DNA from: Acidobacteriaceae bacterium
GTDB taxonomy: Bacteria; Acidobacteriota; Terriglobia; Terriglobales; Acidobacteriaceae
Assembly (NCBI GenBank): GCA_003167305.1
Contig: PMTP01000192.1
Location: 1 to 6,652 of the forward strand
Direction: 5' to 3'
Length of the DNA stretch: 6,652 nt
This document shows positions 1-5,736 of this stretch, piece by piece. The stretch's first letter is position 1. Every line of letters starts with the position of its first letter. A model generated the notes under the pieces. It saw only the letters and a program-made list of their open reading frames with translations. It did no database searches and was not told the DNA's origin. Both the position numbers and the translations under genes were made by a program.

Positions 1-1409
1 GCCGCGGGCGCCTTGCCGGCGCGCACCTCTTCGCGGATGCGCTCGAAGATCAGCACATTCGAGTCCACGCCCATGCCGATGGTGAGGATGACGCCGGCGA
101 TGCCCGGCAGGGTCAGCGTGAGCGCATTGGTTCCGCCCGACAAGGCGCTCGACAGGCCCATGATGCCCAGCAGAATCAAAAGGTTCAGAAACAGCGCCAG
201 ATCGGCGTTGATGCCCGATCCTTTGTAATAGATGAGCATGAAGACCATGACCACCACCACGCCCACAATGGCCGCGGTGACGCCCTTGTTGATGGAATCC
301 GCTCCCAGCGAGGCGCCCACAAAGCGCTTTTCCAGTTGCGACAGCGAGGCCGGCAGCGCGCCGGTGCTGAGTAGCTTGGAGAGCGCCATCACTTCATCCT
401 GCGAGAAGCTGCCGGTGATCCGGCCGGTATCGCGAATGGCGTTCTCGATGTTGGCCACTTCTTTGACCTGGTCGTTCATGACCACGGCCATGCTGTGGTT
501 CACATTCTTGCTTGTGTACTCGTAGAAGCGGTCGCCGGCCTCGTTGGTCAGCGTGAAGTTGACCTCTTTGCGCCCGGTGTTCGCATCGACGCCCGGATCG
601 GCGGAGCGGAAGTCGTTGCCGGCCACAATCGAGAGCCTCTGCAGGACGTAGACGCTCTGCTGATCGGAGCCGGTCGCCATGACGCCCGTGAAGGTCTTCA
701 GTTCATCCTCGGCCGGAATGGCGCCGCCCAGGCTGGCGGCCGCCTCCCGCTCGTCCTTGTAGGGACCGCCGACCACGGCGTGAATCTCCAGCCGGTTGGT
801 GCCCTGGATGATCTTCTCGATATCGCTTTCGTTTTCCACGCCCGGCAGCTCGACCAGAACCTGATTGGCGCCCAGGCCGTACTCTTGAATCACCGGCTCG
901 CTGACGCCCAGCGCGTTGACGCGGTCCTCGAGGGCCTCAATCGCCTGCTGGACGGTCTTCTTCTCCAGAGCCGCCATCACCATCGGCTTCATGGTGAGCG
1001 TCCAGGCATTGCCGGAGACGCTGTCCAGGTTGTACTCGTTGGAATACTTGCTATCTAGCAGCGTCTGAACGGCGCTGGAGCTGGCCGTCGCCGTGCCTTC
1101 CACGCGGATCAACTGAGGCTTGGCCGCATCCGGCACGTAGACCTGGGAAAAGGTCAGATTGGCCTTCTTCAGATCCTGCTGGATGCGCGCCGCCGTATTG
1201 TTGGTTTCGGCGTTGACCGCTTCCTCGACCTTGACCTGCAAGATCAGGTGAGCACCGCCCTTCAGGTCCAGGCCATAGTGAATGCGCTTGGTCAGGCCTT
1301 CCATCAGATCCTTGCCGCTGAAGCCCGAAGAGGCTCCGAAGATGCCCCAGATGCAGACCACCAGCACCGCAACGATCAGAGCAATTTTGTTATTGAGATT
1401 CTTCTTCAT
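1..1409 (-). CDS. secD: Protein translocase subunit SecD (3' end cut by window edge)
   Basis: SecD is an inner-membrane partner of SecYEG. With SecF it uses the proton gradient to pull exported proteins out on the periplasmic side. The frame is open from an ATG at 1409 to the window edge, giving 469 residues without a stop; E. coli SecD has 615. Visible in order: a first membrane segment (about 8-26); the conserved YGLDLKGGAHLIL motif (45-57); the periplasmic P1 region (about 60-330); the STGALPASL and VGASLGADSI motifs (348-373); then RND-type membrane helices, including LTLPGIAGVILTIGMGVDSNV (432-452) followed by the IFERIREE motif. Asp449 matches the proton-relay Asp519 of E. coli SecD. 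The ribosome binding site is weak (GGGAC four bases before ATG). It lies 105 nt behind yajC, as in the classical yajC-secD-secF order; secF is expected beyond the left edge. Identification is very secure. Confidence 0.97.
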   Translation of the reverse strand, partial: MKKNLNNKIALIVAVLVVCIWGIFGASSGFSGKDLMEGLTKRIHYGLDLKGGAHLILQVKVEEAVNAETNNTAARIQQDLKKANLTFSQVYVPDAAKPQLIRVEGTATASSSAVQTLLDSKYSNEYNLDSVSGNAWTLTMKPMVMAALEKKTVQQAIEALEDRVNALGVSEPVIQEYGLGANQVLVELPGVENESDIEKIIQGTNRLEIHAVVGGPYKDEREAAASLGGAIPAEDELKTFTGVMATGSDQQSVYVLQRLSIVAGNDFRSADPGVDANTGRKEVNFTLTNEAGDRFYEYTSKNVNHSMAVVMNDQVKEVANIENAIRDTGRITGSFSQDEVMALSKLLSTGALPASLSQLEKRFVGASLGADSINKGVTAAIVGVVVVMVFMLIYYKGSGINADLALFLNLLILLGIMGLSSALSGGTNALTLTLPGIAGVILTIGMGVDSNVLIFERIREEVRAGKAPA

Positions 1410-1514
1410 CGTCCCGTTTCTCGAAACAGTTCTCAGTCCTCAGTTGTCAGTTCTCAGTTTTTCCGCAGTCAGCGCTTTAGGGCTGAAGACTGAGAACTGA
1501 GAACTGCTTTACCG
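1410..1514 (-). other. yajC-secD intergenic spacer filled by an inverted repeat
   Basis: This 105-nt gap separates yajC from secD inside what should be one transcript. Most of it is made of TCAGT-type repeat units arranged as a long inverted repeat (described separately). No separate secD promoter was recognised. After the right-hand repeat arm only about 17 bases remain before secD, enough for a poor ribosome binding site. Confidence 0.7.
1427..1506. repeat. TCAGT-type intergenic repeat forming an 18-bp inverted repeat
   Basis: On the plus strand the left side has three degenerate copies of a CAGTTCTCAGT-like unit (1427-1458). The right side has ACTGAGAACTGAGAACTG (1489-1506), which is the reverse complement. 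Positions 1441-1458 pair with 1489-1506 with one mismatch out of 18, around a 30-base loop (1459-1488). Positions 1427-1444 match the right arm equally well (17 of 18), so two alternative hairpins are possible. No U-tract follows on the minus strand, so this is not an ordinary intrinsic terminator. In an RNA running from yajC to secD it would be a strong stem. Confidence 0.85.
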
Positions 1515-1847
1515 TTACGACCCCGAAAGCCCATCCTGCGTGGTCACTGAGGCAATCGCGTTCTTGGCTACTTCCATCTTGATGCCGTCCGGCGCCACCT
1601 TGATGACGATCACCTCGTCTTTGATGGAGAGGATGATGCCGCGAATGCCGCCCGCGGTGGTAATCCGGTCGCCGGTCTTGATGCTGGAGAGCATCTGCTG
1701 CCACTGCCGCTGCCGCTTCTGCTGCGGGCGGATCATCATGAAGTACAGAACCGGAATCAACAGCAGGGGAAGAAGCATCATAATGCCGTTTCCGCCTCCG
1801 GCTGCCTGCTGGAACACCCACAAAGCTAAACTCGTTGCCACACGCAT
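1515..1847 (-). CDS. yajC: Preprotein translocase accessory subunit YajC
   Basis: YajC is a small single-span inner-membrane protein that joins the SecDF complex; its exact contribution to export is still unclear. The product is 110 residues, normal for the family. A hydrophobic helix spans about residues 22-39 and is followed by the family hallmark IRPQQKRQ (39-46). The cytoplasmic domain then shows the typical LSSIKTGDRITTAGGIRGII stretch (53-72) and a VIKVAPDGIKMEVAKNAIASV strand region (81-101). Downstream is secD; a promoter lies about 250 bases upstream. The start is ambiguous: AAAGG touches the ATG at 1847 directly, too close to act as a ribosome binding site for it, whereas the in-frame GTG at 1841 (third codon) is six bases behind AAAGG. 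A start at 1841 would shorten the protein by two residues. Confidence 0.95.
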   Translation of the reverse strand: MRVATSLALWVFQQAAGGGNGIMMLLPLLLIPVLYFMMIRPQQKRQRQWQQMLSSIKTGDRITTAGGIRGIILSIKDEVIVIKVAPDGIKMEVAKNAIASVTTQDGLSGS

Positions 1848-2093
1848 CCTTTACTCGCCCCTGAGCCGCGCACTCCGCCGCCCTTCAAGGCACAGGCGCA
1901 CCCGGCCATCGGCCGCGCACCCGCAAAAAAATTTGTCTCCGGGAACGATCCAGACTGGTCCATACCGCTGACCTGGGCCTCTGATTGCTGCCGTCTGCTT
2001 CCTGTTCGACTCAGCCTTCCTCTGGAAGTCCGTTTTCGCTGGCCGCGCCATTTTTTGCGCACACGCTGCCCGGATTCCAAAAGGAGTGCCTCA
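1848..2093 (-). other. Long 5' leader of the yajC-secD transcript
   Basis: If transcription starts just after the promoter at 2100-2127, about 245 nt of leader precede yajC. It is not AT-rich filler. It contains a 66-codon open frame (2051 down to 1851) whose TAA stop is three bases before the yajC ATG and in the same frame. It also has a T7 tract on the minus strand (1926-1932) behind a weak GTCT/AGAC stem, and a small CGGCC-GAT-GGCCG hairpin near 1908-1920. The 66-residue product would be basic, with no hydrophobic segment, no signal peptide and no ribosome binding site before its ATG, so I do not call it a gene. I do not recognise a known riboswitch or ribosomal-protein leader. Confidence 0.5.
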
Positions 2094-2099
2094 ATAGAT

Positions 2100-2127
2100 A
2101 AGATACGCGCGGGCGGGGGGCTGTCAA
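2100..2127 (-). promoter_or_regulatory. Sigma70-type promoter for yajC-secD
   Basis: Reading the minus strand, a perfect -35 box TTGACA (2127-2122) is followed by a 16-base GC-rich spacer (2121-2106) and a -10 box TATCTT (2105-2100; four of six consensus bases). Transcription would begin near 2093. It is the only strong hexamer pair seen in the gene-poor stretch, and it points at yajC. The cost is a long leader. An overlapping TTATCT (2102-2097) could also serve as -10 with a 19-base spacer. Confidence 0.65.
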
Positions 2128-2137
2128 GGAGCTGCGC

Positions 2138-2160
2138 CAGGGAACAGGGACTAGTCCCTG
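2138..2160. repeat. GGGAACA-type repeat ending in a perfect 16-bp palindrome
   Basis: Two AGGGA-containing units run into CAGGGACTAGTCCCTG (2145-2160), a perfect palindrome that can also form a 6-bp stem with a CTAG loop. It is followed on the plus strand by CTTTTTATAAAG, so it resembles a weak plus-strand terminator, but no plus-strand gene lies upstream. It sits 17 bases upstream of the -35 box of the yajC promoter, so an operator role is also possible. The units match the GTTCCCT repeat at 2610-2640 in the opposite orientation. Confidence 0.6.
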
Positions 2161-2294
2161 CTTTTTATAAAGCCCTTATGGATCGCCTATGCCTGATTTA
2201 CGCCCGCTGAATTCTTCTGGAATGGAGATGCTTTTCGGCTGGCGCGCCTTGAAATCCTGCGCCGCGCGCCAGAAAGCGGGAAGGGTGGTGTCCG
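2161..2294. other. Spacer upstream of the candidate small membrane protein gene
   Basis: This holds no convincing gene. A TATAAA at 2165-2170 could act as a plus-strand -10 box for the 2295 gene, but there is no matching -35 box and the distance to the start is about 120 bases. A plus-strand frame running 2189-2410 crosses it; its predicted product has no membrane segment or motif and overlaps the better candidate at 2295, so it is left out. Confidence 0.4.
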
Positions 2295-2459
2295 ATGGAC
2301 AATACGGTTCGCGACTTGCTCTTAATCATTCTCTTCGGTCTCGCCGAGGCCTTTATGGTTTGGACGCTATGGAGTTTTTTAAGGTCCGGCCGGCGGCGGC
2401 CGAGCGCTAGTAGTCAGTTTTCCACTGTCAGTCGTCAGTACAAGCGCCAAACAACCTGA
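2295..2459 (+). CDS. Candidate small single-span membrane protein (54 aa)
   Basis: I do not recognise the family. The plus-strand frame begins MDNTVRDLLLIILFGL and codes for a hydrophobic helix over about residues 8-29 rich in Leu, Ile, Phe and Trp (…AFMVWTLWSFL). A basic cluster, RSGRRRP (30-36), then fits a cytoplasmic C-terminus under the positive-inside rule. A GGAAGGG about nine bases before the ATG is a fair ribosome binding site. The useful protein is probably the first 38 residues. The remaining 16 (from Ser39) are translated from a TCAGT-type repeat, and the TGA stop at 2457 lies just past it. Two adjacent TAG codons (2408-2413) lie one base out of frame, so the original stop may have been lost by a one-base change. 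It is the only plus-strand gene proposed and converges on the 2636-3418 gene. Confidence 0.5.
   Translation: MDNTVRDLLLIILFGLAEAFMVWTLWSFLRSGRRRPSASSQFSTVSRQYKRQTT
2412..2440. repeat. TCAGT-type intergenic repeat, second copy
   Basis: Three TCAGT-type units (AGTCAGTTTTCCACTGTCAG followed by TCGTCAGT) stand directly after the RRRPSA codons of the small membrane protein. They are the same family as the left arm of the yajC-secD inverted repeat. Here only one orientation is present, so there is no long stem. The frame of the small gene reads through it. Confidence 0.7.
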
Positions 2460-2511
2460 GGGCGCCCCAACTCTGGATTTTCGGAGCTGGGAATACAAAC
2501 AACTACGGCAT

Positions 2512-2538
2512 GGGTGCCCCACAAACGCCGGGTGCCCC
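2512..2538 (+). repeat. Two direct copies of GGGTGCCCC
   Basis: The nine-base motif GGGTGCCCC occurs at 2512-2520 and again at 2530-2538, just before the 2541-2565 hairpin. Together they look like part of one composite intergenic element. I associate this combination with repeats scattered through Acidobacteriota genomes, from memory only. Confidence 0.6.
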
Positions 2539-2540
2539 GT

Positions 2541-2565
2541 CCTTGACGCGTTTTTTGCGTCAAGG
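2541..2565. repeat. Perfect 9-bp hairpin with T-rich loop
   Basis: CCTTGACGC (2541-2549) and GCGTCAAGG (2557-2565) are exact reverse complements around the seven-base loop GTTTTTT. The T-run is inside the loop and no T-tract follows the stem on either strand, so it is not a standard intrinsic terminator. It does lie between two converging genes. With the preceding GGGTGCCCC copies it forms a composite element. Confidence 0.8.
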
Positions 2566-2609
2566 TTGGGAAACCATGAACCCCGGCGGGCAGTTTTTTG
2601 CACTGACCA

Positions 2610-2640
2610 GTTCCCTGTTCCCTGTTCCCTACTCCCTACT
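2610..2640. repeat. Tandem GTTCCCT heptamer repeat overlapping a gene end
   Basis: Three exact GTTCCCT copies (2610-2616, 2617-2623, 2624-2630) are followed by a degenerate ACTCCCT (2631-2637) and a partial ACT. The TAG stop of the minus-strand exported protein (2636-2638) lies inside the array, so the repeat decides the last codon of that gene. The reverse-oriented relative at 2138-2160 shares the AGGGAACAGGGA core. Confidence 0.85.
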
Positions 2641-3418
2641 TCGTTTTCTCCGCCTCGTCGCCCGCATCCTCGATCAGCACCGCCGAGCCGGGAACGACGT
2701 CGAAGCTCACCGCTTCCCTGCCGGTGGGATGGAAGGTAACGCGCAGCGGCTCTCGCTGCCACTCGGCTGGGCCGCAGACCTGTTCGGGATGGCTCTCCGC
2801 GTCGAAGGCGGACAGCTTTTTGGCCAGCACCGCCTTGCGCGCCTCGACCTGCGCCACGACAGCATAGAGGCTCTTGCCGCTGGCGGTCACGCCGCAGTAA
2901 GCGCCGTAGTCGCGGAACCAGACAACCTGGCTGACGCCGGGGTCGTAGTCGGGCAGCTTGAGAGCGGCGATGTGGCCGGTCACGCGATCCACCAGCAGCC
3001 ACGGTCCGCGCTGCCAGACCCAGGGGCTGGCCGCCCGGGCGGGCGCCGGCTTCACGCCGGTGGAAGGCTTGTCGCCGGTTGCGAGCTGATCGCCGGTCTT
3101 CCCGCTGAGCGCGGAGCCCTCGCTGGGCAAGGTGTCGTTGAGCTTGATCACGCGCCGCACCACGAAGCTGCGGTCGGTCACATCGTGGGCGTCGCCGGTG
3201 GTCCACTCCTTCACAACGCCATCCACCAGCAGCGCGCGCACCTTGAGTTCCGTCTCCCCCGCCGCCGCGCCAGCCGGGTCGCCGACCTTCGAGTAAATCA
3301 CCTTCCGCGCCGCGCCGAGAACGACTATATGCGCCTTGCGCGGGGCGGCTTGAGCCGCTGGAAGAGCGGTAATGAGAGCCGCGAGAACCACAATCGAAAA
3401 CTTCAATTTATTGTCCAT
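2636..3418 (-). CDS. Exported protein of unknown function
   Basis: I recognise no named domain. From the ATG at 3418 the product has 260 residues. A clear signal peptide (1-24; basic start, hydrophobic core, AAQA before the likely cut) sends it across the membrane. There is no lipobox. The mature part has a beta-rich N-terminal portion (30-92), a flexible Gly/Ser/Thr/Pro/Ala linker with TGD repeats (about 95-131), and a C-terminal portion (132-250) with SPWVWQRGPW (131-140), LPDYDPG (155-161), WFRDYGAYCGV (167-177) and SLYAVVAQ (183-190). Only two cysteines remain after cleavage (175 and 215), a possible disulfide. A longer frame from TTG at 3436 exists, but the strong AAGGAG lies eight bases before the ATG at 3418 and would be inside it. 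It follows the lipoprotein gene after 51 bases. The stop lies in a repeat. Confidence 0.85.
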   Translation of the reverse strand: MDNKLKFSIVVLAALITALPAAQAAPRKAHIVVLGAARKVIYSKVGDPAGAAAGETELKVRALLVDGVVKEWTTGDAHDVTDRSFVVRRVIKLNDTLPSEGSALSGKTGDQLATGDKPSTGVKPAPARAASPWVWQRGPWLLVDRVTGHIAALKLPDYDPGVSQVVWFRDYGAYCGVTASGKSLYAVVAQVEARKAVLAKKLSAFDAESHPEQVCGPAEWQREPLRVTFHPTGREAVSFDVVPGSAVLIEDAGDEAEKTK

Positions 3419-3426
3419 GACGTTTG

Positions 3427-3432
3427 CTCCTT
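3427..3432 (-). promoter_or_regulatory. Ribosome binding site that fixes the start at 3418
   Basis: AAGGAG on the minus strand, with an eight-base gap to the ATG at 3418. It rules out the upstream in-frame TTG at 3436, which would place this site inside the coding region. Confidence 0.85.
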
Positions 3433-3469
3433 GCAATCAACTTTGCTAGACGAGTATCTCAAAGACAAA

Positions 3470-4201
3470 TTACTTCTTTTTGTGTTTTATGACATCGCGG
3501 TTGTACTTTAAGTCGTTCGTCAGGCCACTCACCAGATCGTCATCACCTGAGACCTGTTTTTTCGCTCTTTTGTCATAAAAGTCATAGTGGTCATAAATAT
3601 TAGTGATGACCCATCTATTCCCGGTTTTGGCCAATTCTGGCATGATCTTTGCATCTTTGGCTCCCTTGTCGGATTCACCATAAACATCTGCATTGCATAC
3701 ACCATTTTTCACGCGAACATTCTTGACTTCATAATGTGAACTTGGACCTCCATTGGTGTTGAGAAAACGATCACCATCCTCTAAATATCCAACCCCATCT
3801 TCATTCGCCGCTGCCTCCGCGGCTTGATCATCATTGAAAAGCTTCTCTAACTTTGGACTCAGCACCTGCTTCATGCTCATCTTTTCAACGGAACCAAATT
3901 CGGCTGCCTTATTACAACTTTCAGTATCGTGAGTTCCTTTGCAAAAATCAGACCATACACCATGAACGTACCAGTCGTAGAACTTATGTACGAACTCCTG
4001 GCACGATCGCTCATCCTCGCTTTGGACGCGTTCAGGCTCCATGCGCGCCACGTTCGTTTGCTGGGCAATCTGAGGTTCCGTGCGCGCTGCGTTTGGTTGT
4101 TGCCGGACGGTGTTTTTTGGATTTGAAGGCGTCTTTCGGCAAGAGGTAAGCGCAGCTAACACCACAATGGCCACAATCACAATCCACTTGTCTATCCTCA
4201 T
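3470..4201 (-). CDS. DUF3828-like lipoprotein, AT-rich
   Basis: The 243-residue product begins with a lipoprotein signal peptide. Its hydrophobic stretch (about 6-20) ends in the lipobox LTSC, so Cys21 would be lipidated and the protein anchored to a membrane facing the periplasm. A polar linker (22-66) has an imperfect 13-residue repeat (NAARTEP at 37-43, NVARMEP at 50-56). The folded part starts at FVHKFYDWYV (70-79), then LSPKLEKLF (114-122), YLEDGDRFL (139-147) and, near the end, NRWVITNIYD (195-204). This order of motifs resembles DUF3828 (YbjP/YqhG-like), whose function is unknown; the match is from memory. Four cysteines remain (67, 87, 96, 169). The gene is much poorer in GC than its neighbours: 21 of 60 bases are G or C at 3541-3600, against 44 of 60 in gatA at 4861-4920. 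That suggests later arrival. AGGAG is eight bases before ATG. Confidence 0.85.
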   Translation of the reverse strand: MRIDKWIVIVAIVVLAALTSCRKTPSNPKNTVRQQPNAARTEPQIAQQTNVARMEPERVQSEDERSCQEFVHKFYDWYVHGVWSDFCKGTHDTESCNKAAEFGSVEKMSMKQVLSPKLEKLFNDDQAAEAAANEDGVGYLEDGDRFLNTNGGPSSHYEVKNVRVKNGVCNADVYGESDKGAKDAKIMPELAKTGNRWVITNIYDHYDFYDKRAKKQVSGDDDLVSGLTNDLKYNRDVIKHKKK

Positions 4202-4209
4202 ATTGATCG

Positions 4210-4214
4210 CTCCT
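4210..4214 (-). promoter_or_regulatory. Ribosome binding site overlapping the gatA stop codon
   Basis: AGGAG for the lipoprotein gene shares two bases with the gatA TAG (4213-4215). Ribosomes ending gatA would be placed directly at the next start, so the lipoprotein is probably co-transcribed and perhaps translationally coupled with gatA, despite its different base composition. Confidence 0.75.
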
Positions 4215-5694
4215 AAAGCTTCGCCGCCTCCACCGCCCGCGCGACGCGGAAGGCCGTACTCTCATTCAAGTGCCGCGCCAGCACCTGCATTCCCACCGGC
4301 AATCCAGCCTTGGTCGCCCCGCACGGAACCGTCACGCCGCAGATGCCTGCCAGACTCGCCGTCACGGTGTAGATATCGGCAAGATACATGGCCAGCGGAT
4401 CGCCTGTCTTCTCGCCTAACTTGAAAGCGGGCGTGGGCGCGGTGGGAGTTACTATCGCGTCCACCTCGTTGAAGGCGCGCAGATACTCCTCGGCCAGGAT
4501 GCGCCGCACCTGCTGCGCCTTCAAATAATAAGCGTCGTAGTAGCCCGCGCTGAGCGCATAAGTGCCGAGCAGGATGCGCCGCTTGACCTCCGCGCCGAAG
4601 CCTTCGTCGCGCGAGTGTCGGTACATATCCGCCAAGGTCGCCGAATCCTTCGAGCGCGGCCCGTAGCGCACGCCGTCAAAGCGGGCCAGGTTGGCGCTGG
4701 CCTCGGCTGTCGCGATCAAGTAATACACCGGCACCGCGTACTTCGTATGCGGCAGGTTGACCGGCTTGATGGTGCATCCGGCGGCCTGGAGCGCGGTAAT
4801 GCCCGCCTCGATGCAGGCGCGCACTTCTGGGTCGAGGCCCTCGGCGAAGTACTCGGCCGGCACGCCGATGCGCAGGCGCTCCACGCCTTGATCGCTCTCG
4901 GCGGCGTAGTCGGGCACCGGAGCCGGGGAACTGGTGGCGTCGTGGGGATCGTGGCCGGCAATCACCGACAGCATCGTCGCCGCGTCGCGGACGTTCGAGG
5001 CAAAGGGCCCCACGCGGTCCAACGAGGAGGCAAAGGCAATCAGGCCGTAGCGCGAGACGCGCCCATAGGTTGGCAGCACGCCCACCACGCCGCAAAAGCT
5101 GGCCGGCTGACGAATCGACCCTCCGGTGTCCGAGCCCAGAGTGGCAACGGCCATGTTAGACGCCACCGCCGCCGCCGAACCGCCCGAGGACCCGCCCGGA
5201 ACCCGCTCCGTGTCTACTGGATTTCTGACCGGCCCGTAGGCGGAGTTTTCGTTGGAGGAGCCCATCGCGAACTCATCGCAGTTGATCTTGCCGAGCAGCA
5301 CCGCGCCCGCCGCCTCGAGGCGCGAGACCGCCGTCGCGTCGTAGGGCGGGCGATAGCCTTGCAAAATTTTGGATCCCGCCGTCGCCGGAGCGCCCCGCAT
5401 CACCAGCACGTCCTTGATGCCCACCGGAATGCCGGCCAGCGGACCAAGCGGATCGCCCTTGGCGGCCGCGTCATCCACGCGGGCTGCCTGTGCCAGCGCG
5501 CGCTCTTTGGTCAGGCTCAGGTAGACGTTGAGGCGGGGATTTTTCTGCGCGATGCGCTCATAGTAGCTGGCAGCGAGATCGGCGGCCTTGGTGATGCCCG
5601 CGACAATGCCGGCGCGCAATTCGGCCAGAGTTTTTGGATGTTCCACAAAGTTCTCGACTGGTTTGGATGCGCTGTCCAAGGGTTTCTTCCTCAT
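4213..5694 (-). CDS. gatA: Asp-tRNA(Asn)/Glu-tRNA(Gln) amidotransferase subunit A
   Basis: GatA is the glutaminase subunit of GatCAB. It frees ammonia from glutamine so that the complex can turn Glu-tRNA(Gln) or Asp-tRNA(Asn) into the correct amidated form. The 493-residue product carries the amidase signature: GIKDV with catalytic Lys94, [13 protein letters not shown] (167-179) with cis-Ser169, and [10 protein letters not shown] with nucleophile Ser193. The spacing (75 and 24 residues) equals that of Staphylococcus aureus GatA (Lys79, Ser154, Ser178). [19 protein letters not shown] (208-226) is also typical. Oddities: Leu207 stands where GatA usually has Lys before PTYG, and the N-terminus is about 15 residues longer than usual. 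The start is uncertain: AGGA nearly touches the ATG at 5694, while GAGGAAG is well placed for an in-frame TTG at 5679. It follows gatC by 42 bases. Identity is very secure. Confidence 0.97.
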   Translation of the reverse strand: MRKKPLDSASKPVENFVEHPKTLAELRAGIVAGITKAADLAASYYERIAQKNPRLNVYLSLTKERALAQAARVDDAAAKGDPLGPLAGIPVGIKDVLVMRGAPATAGSKILQGYRPPYDATAVSRLEAAGAVLLGKINCDEFAMGSSNENSAYGPVRNPVDTERVPGGSSGGSAAAVASNMAVATLGSDTGGSIRQPASFCGVVGVLPTYGRVSRYGLIAFASSLDRVGPFASNVRDAATMLSVIAGHDPHDATSSPAPVPDYAAESDQGVERLRIGVPAEYFAEGLDPEVRACIEAGITALQAAGCTIKPVNLPHTKYAVPVYYLIATAEASANLARFDGVRYGPRSKDSATLADMYRHSRDEGFGAEVKRRILLGTYALSAGYYDAYYLKAQQVRRILAEEYLRAFNEVDAIVTPTAPTPAFKLGEKTGDPLAMYLADIYTVTASLAGICGVTVPCGATKAGLPVGMQVLARHLNESTAFRVARAVEAAKL

Positions 5695-5736
5695 TTCCTG
5701 GCCTGTTCTCGGCCCAGTTCCTCAATGAAAATACAT

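Noticed and set aside
495..1058. Open frame of 187 codons on the plus strand
   Set aside because: It is antisense to secD, whose identity is certain; the product shows no motif.
1427..1506. CRISPR-like array of TCAGT units
   Set aside because: The units are 6-11 bases long and contiguous, in inverted arrangement, with no unique spacers and no cas genes.
2001..2025. GTTCGACTC, resembling the T-loop of a tRNA
   Set aside because: Only three base pairs can form around the loop; no acceptor or anticodon arm is found.
1826..2080. Minus-strand frame of 84 codons in the yajC leader, overlapping yajC
   Set aside because: The product is an Arg/Ser/Gly-rich low-complexity string, and no ribosome binding site precedes it.
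2079..2086. AAAAGGAG on the plus strand, like a strong ribosome binding site
   Set aside because: No start codon with an open frame follows at a suitable distance; a stop appears almost at once.
2145..2166. Possible plus-strand intrinsic terminator (palindrome then CTTTTT)
   Set aside because: No plus-strand gene lies upstream and the stem has only six pairs; it is better described as a repeat or operator candidate.
2189..2410. Plus-strand frame of 73 codons overlapping the small membrane protein
   Set aside because: It has no hydrophobic segment, no motif and no clear ribosome binding site; the overlapping frame from 2295 is more protein-like. It does end cleanly at TAG TAG, so it is not fully excluded.
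2510..3511. Open frame of 333 codons on the plus strand
   Set aside because: It lies opposite the exported-protein gene, which has a signal peptide and a strong ribosome binding site. Its start is in the GGGTGCCCC repeat.
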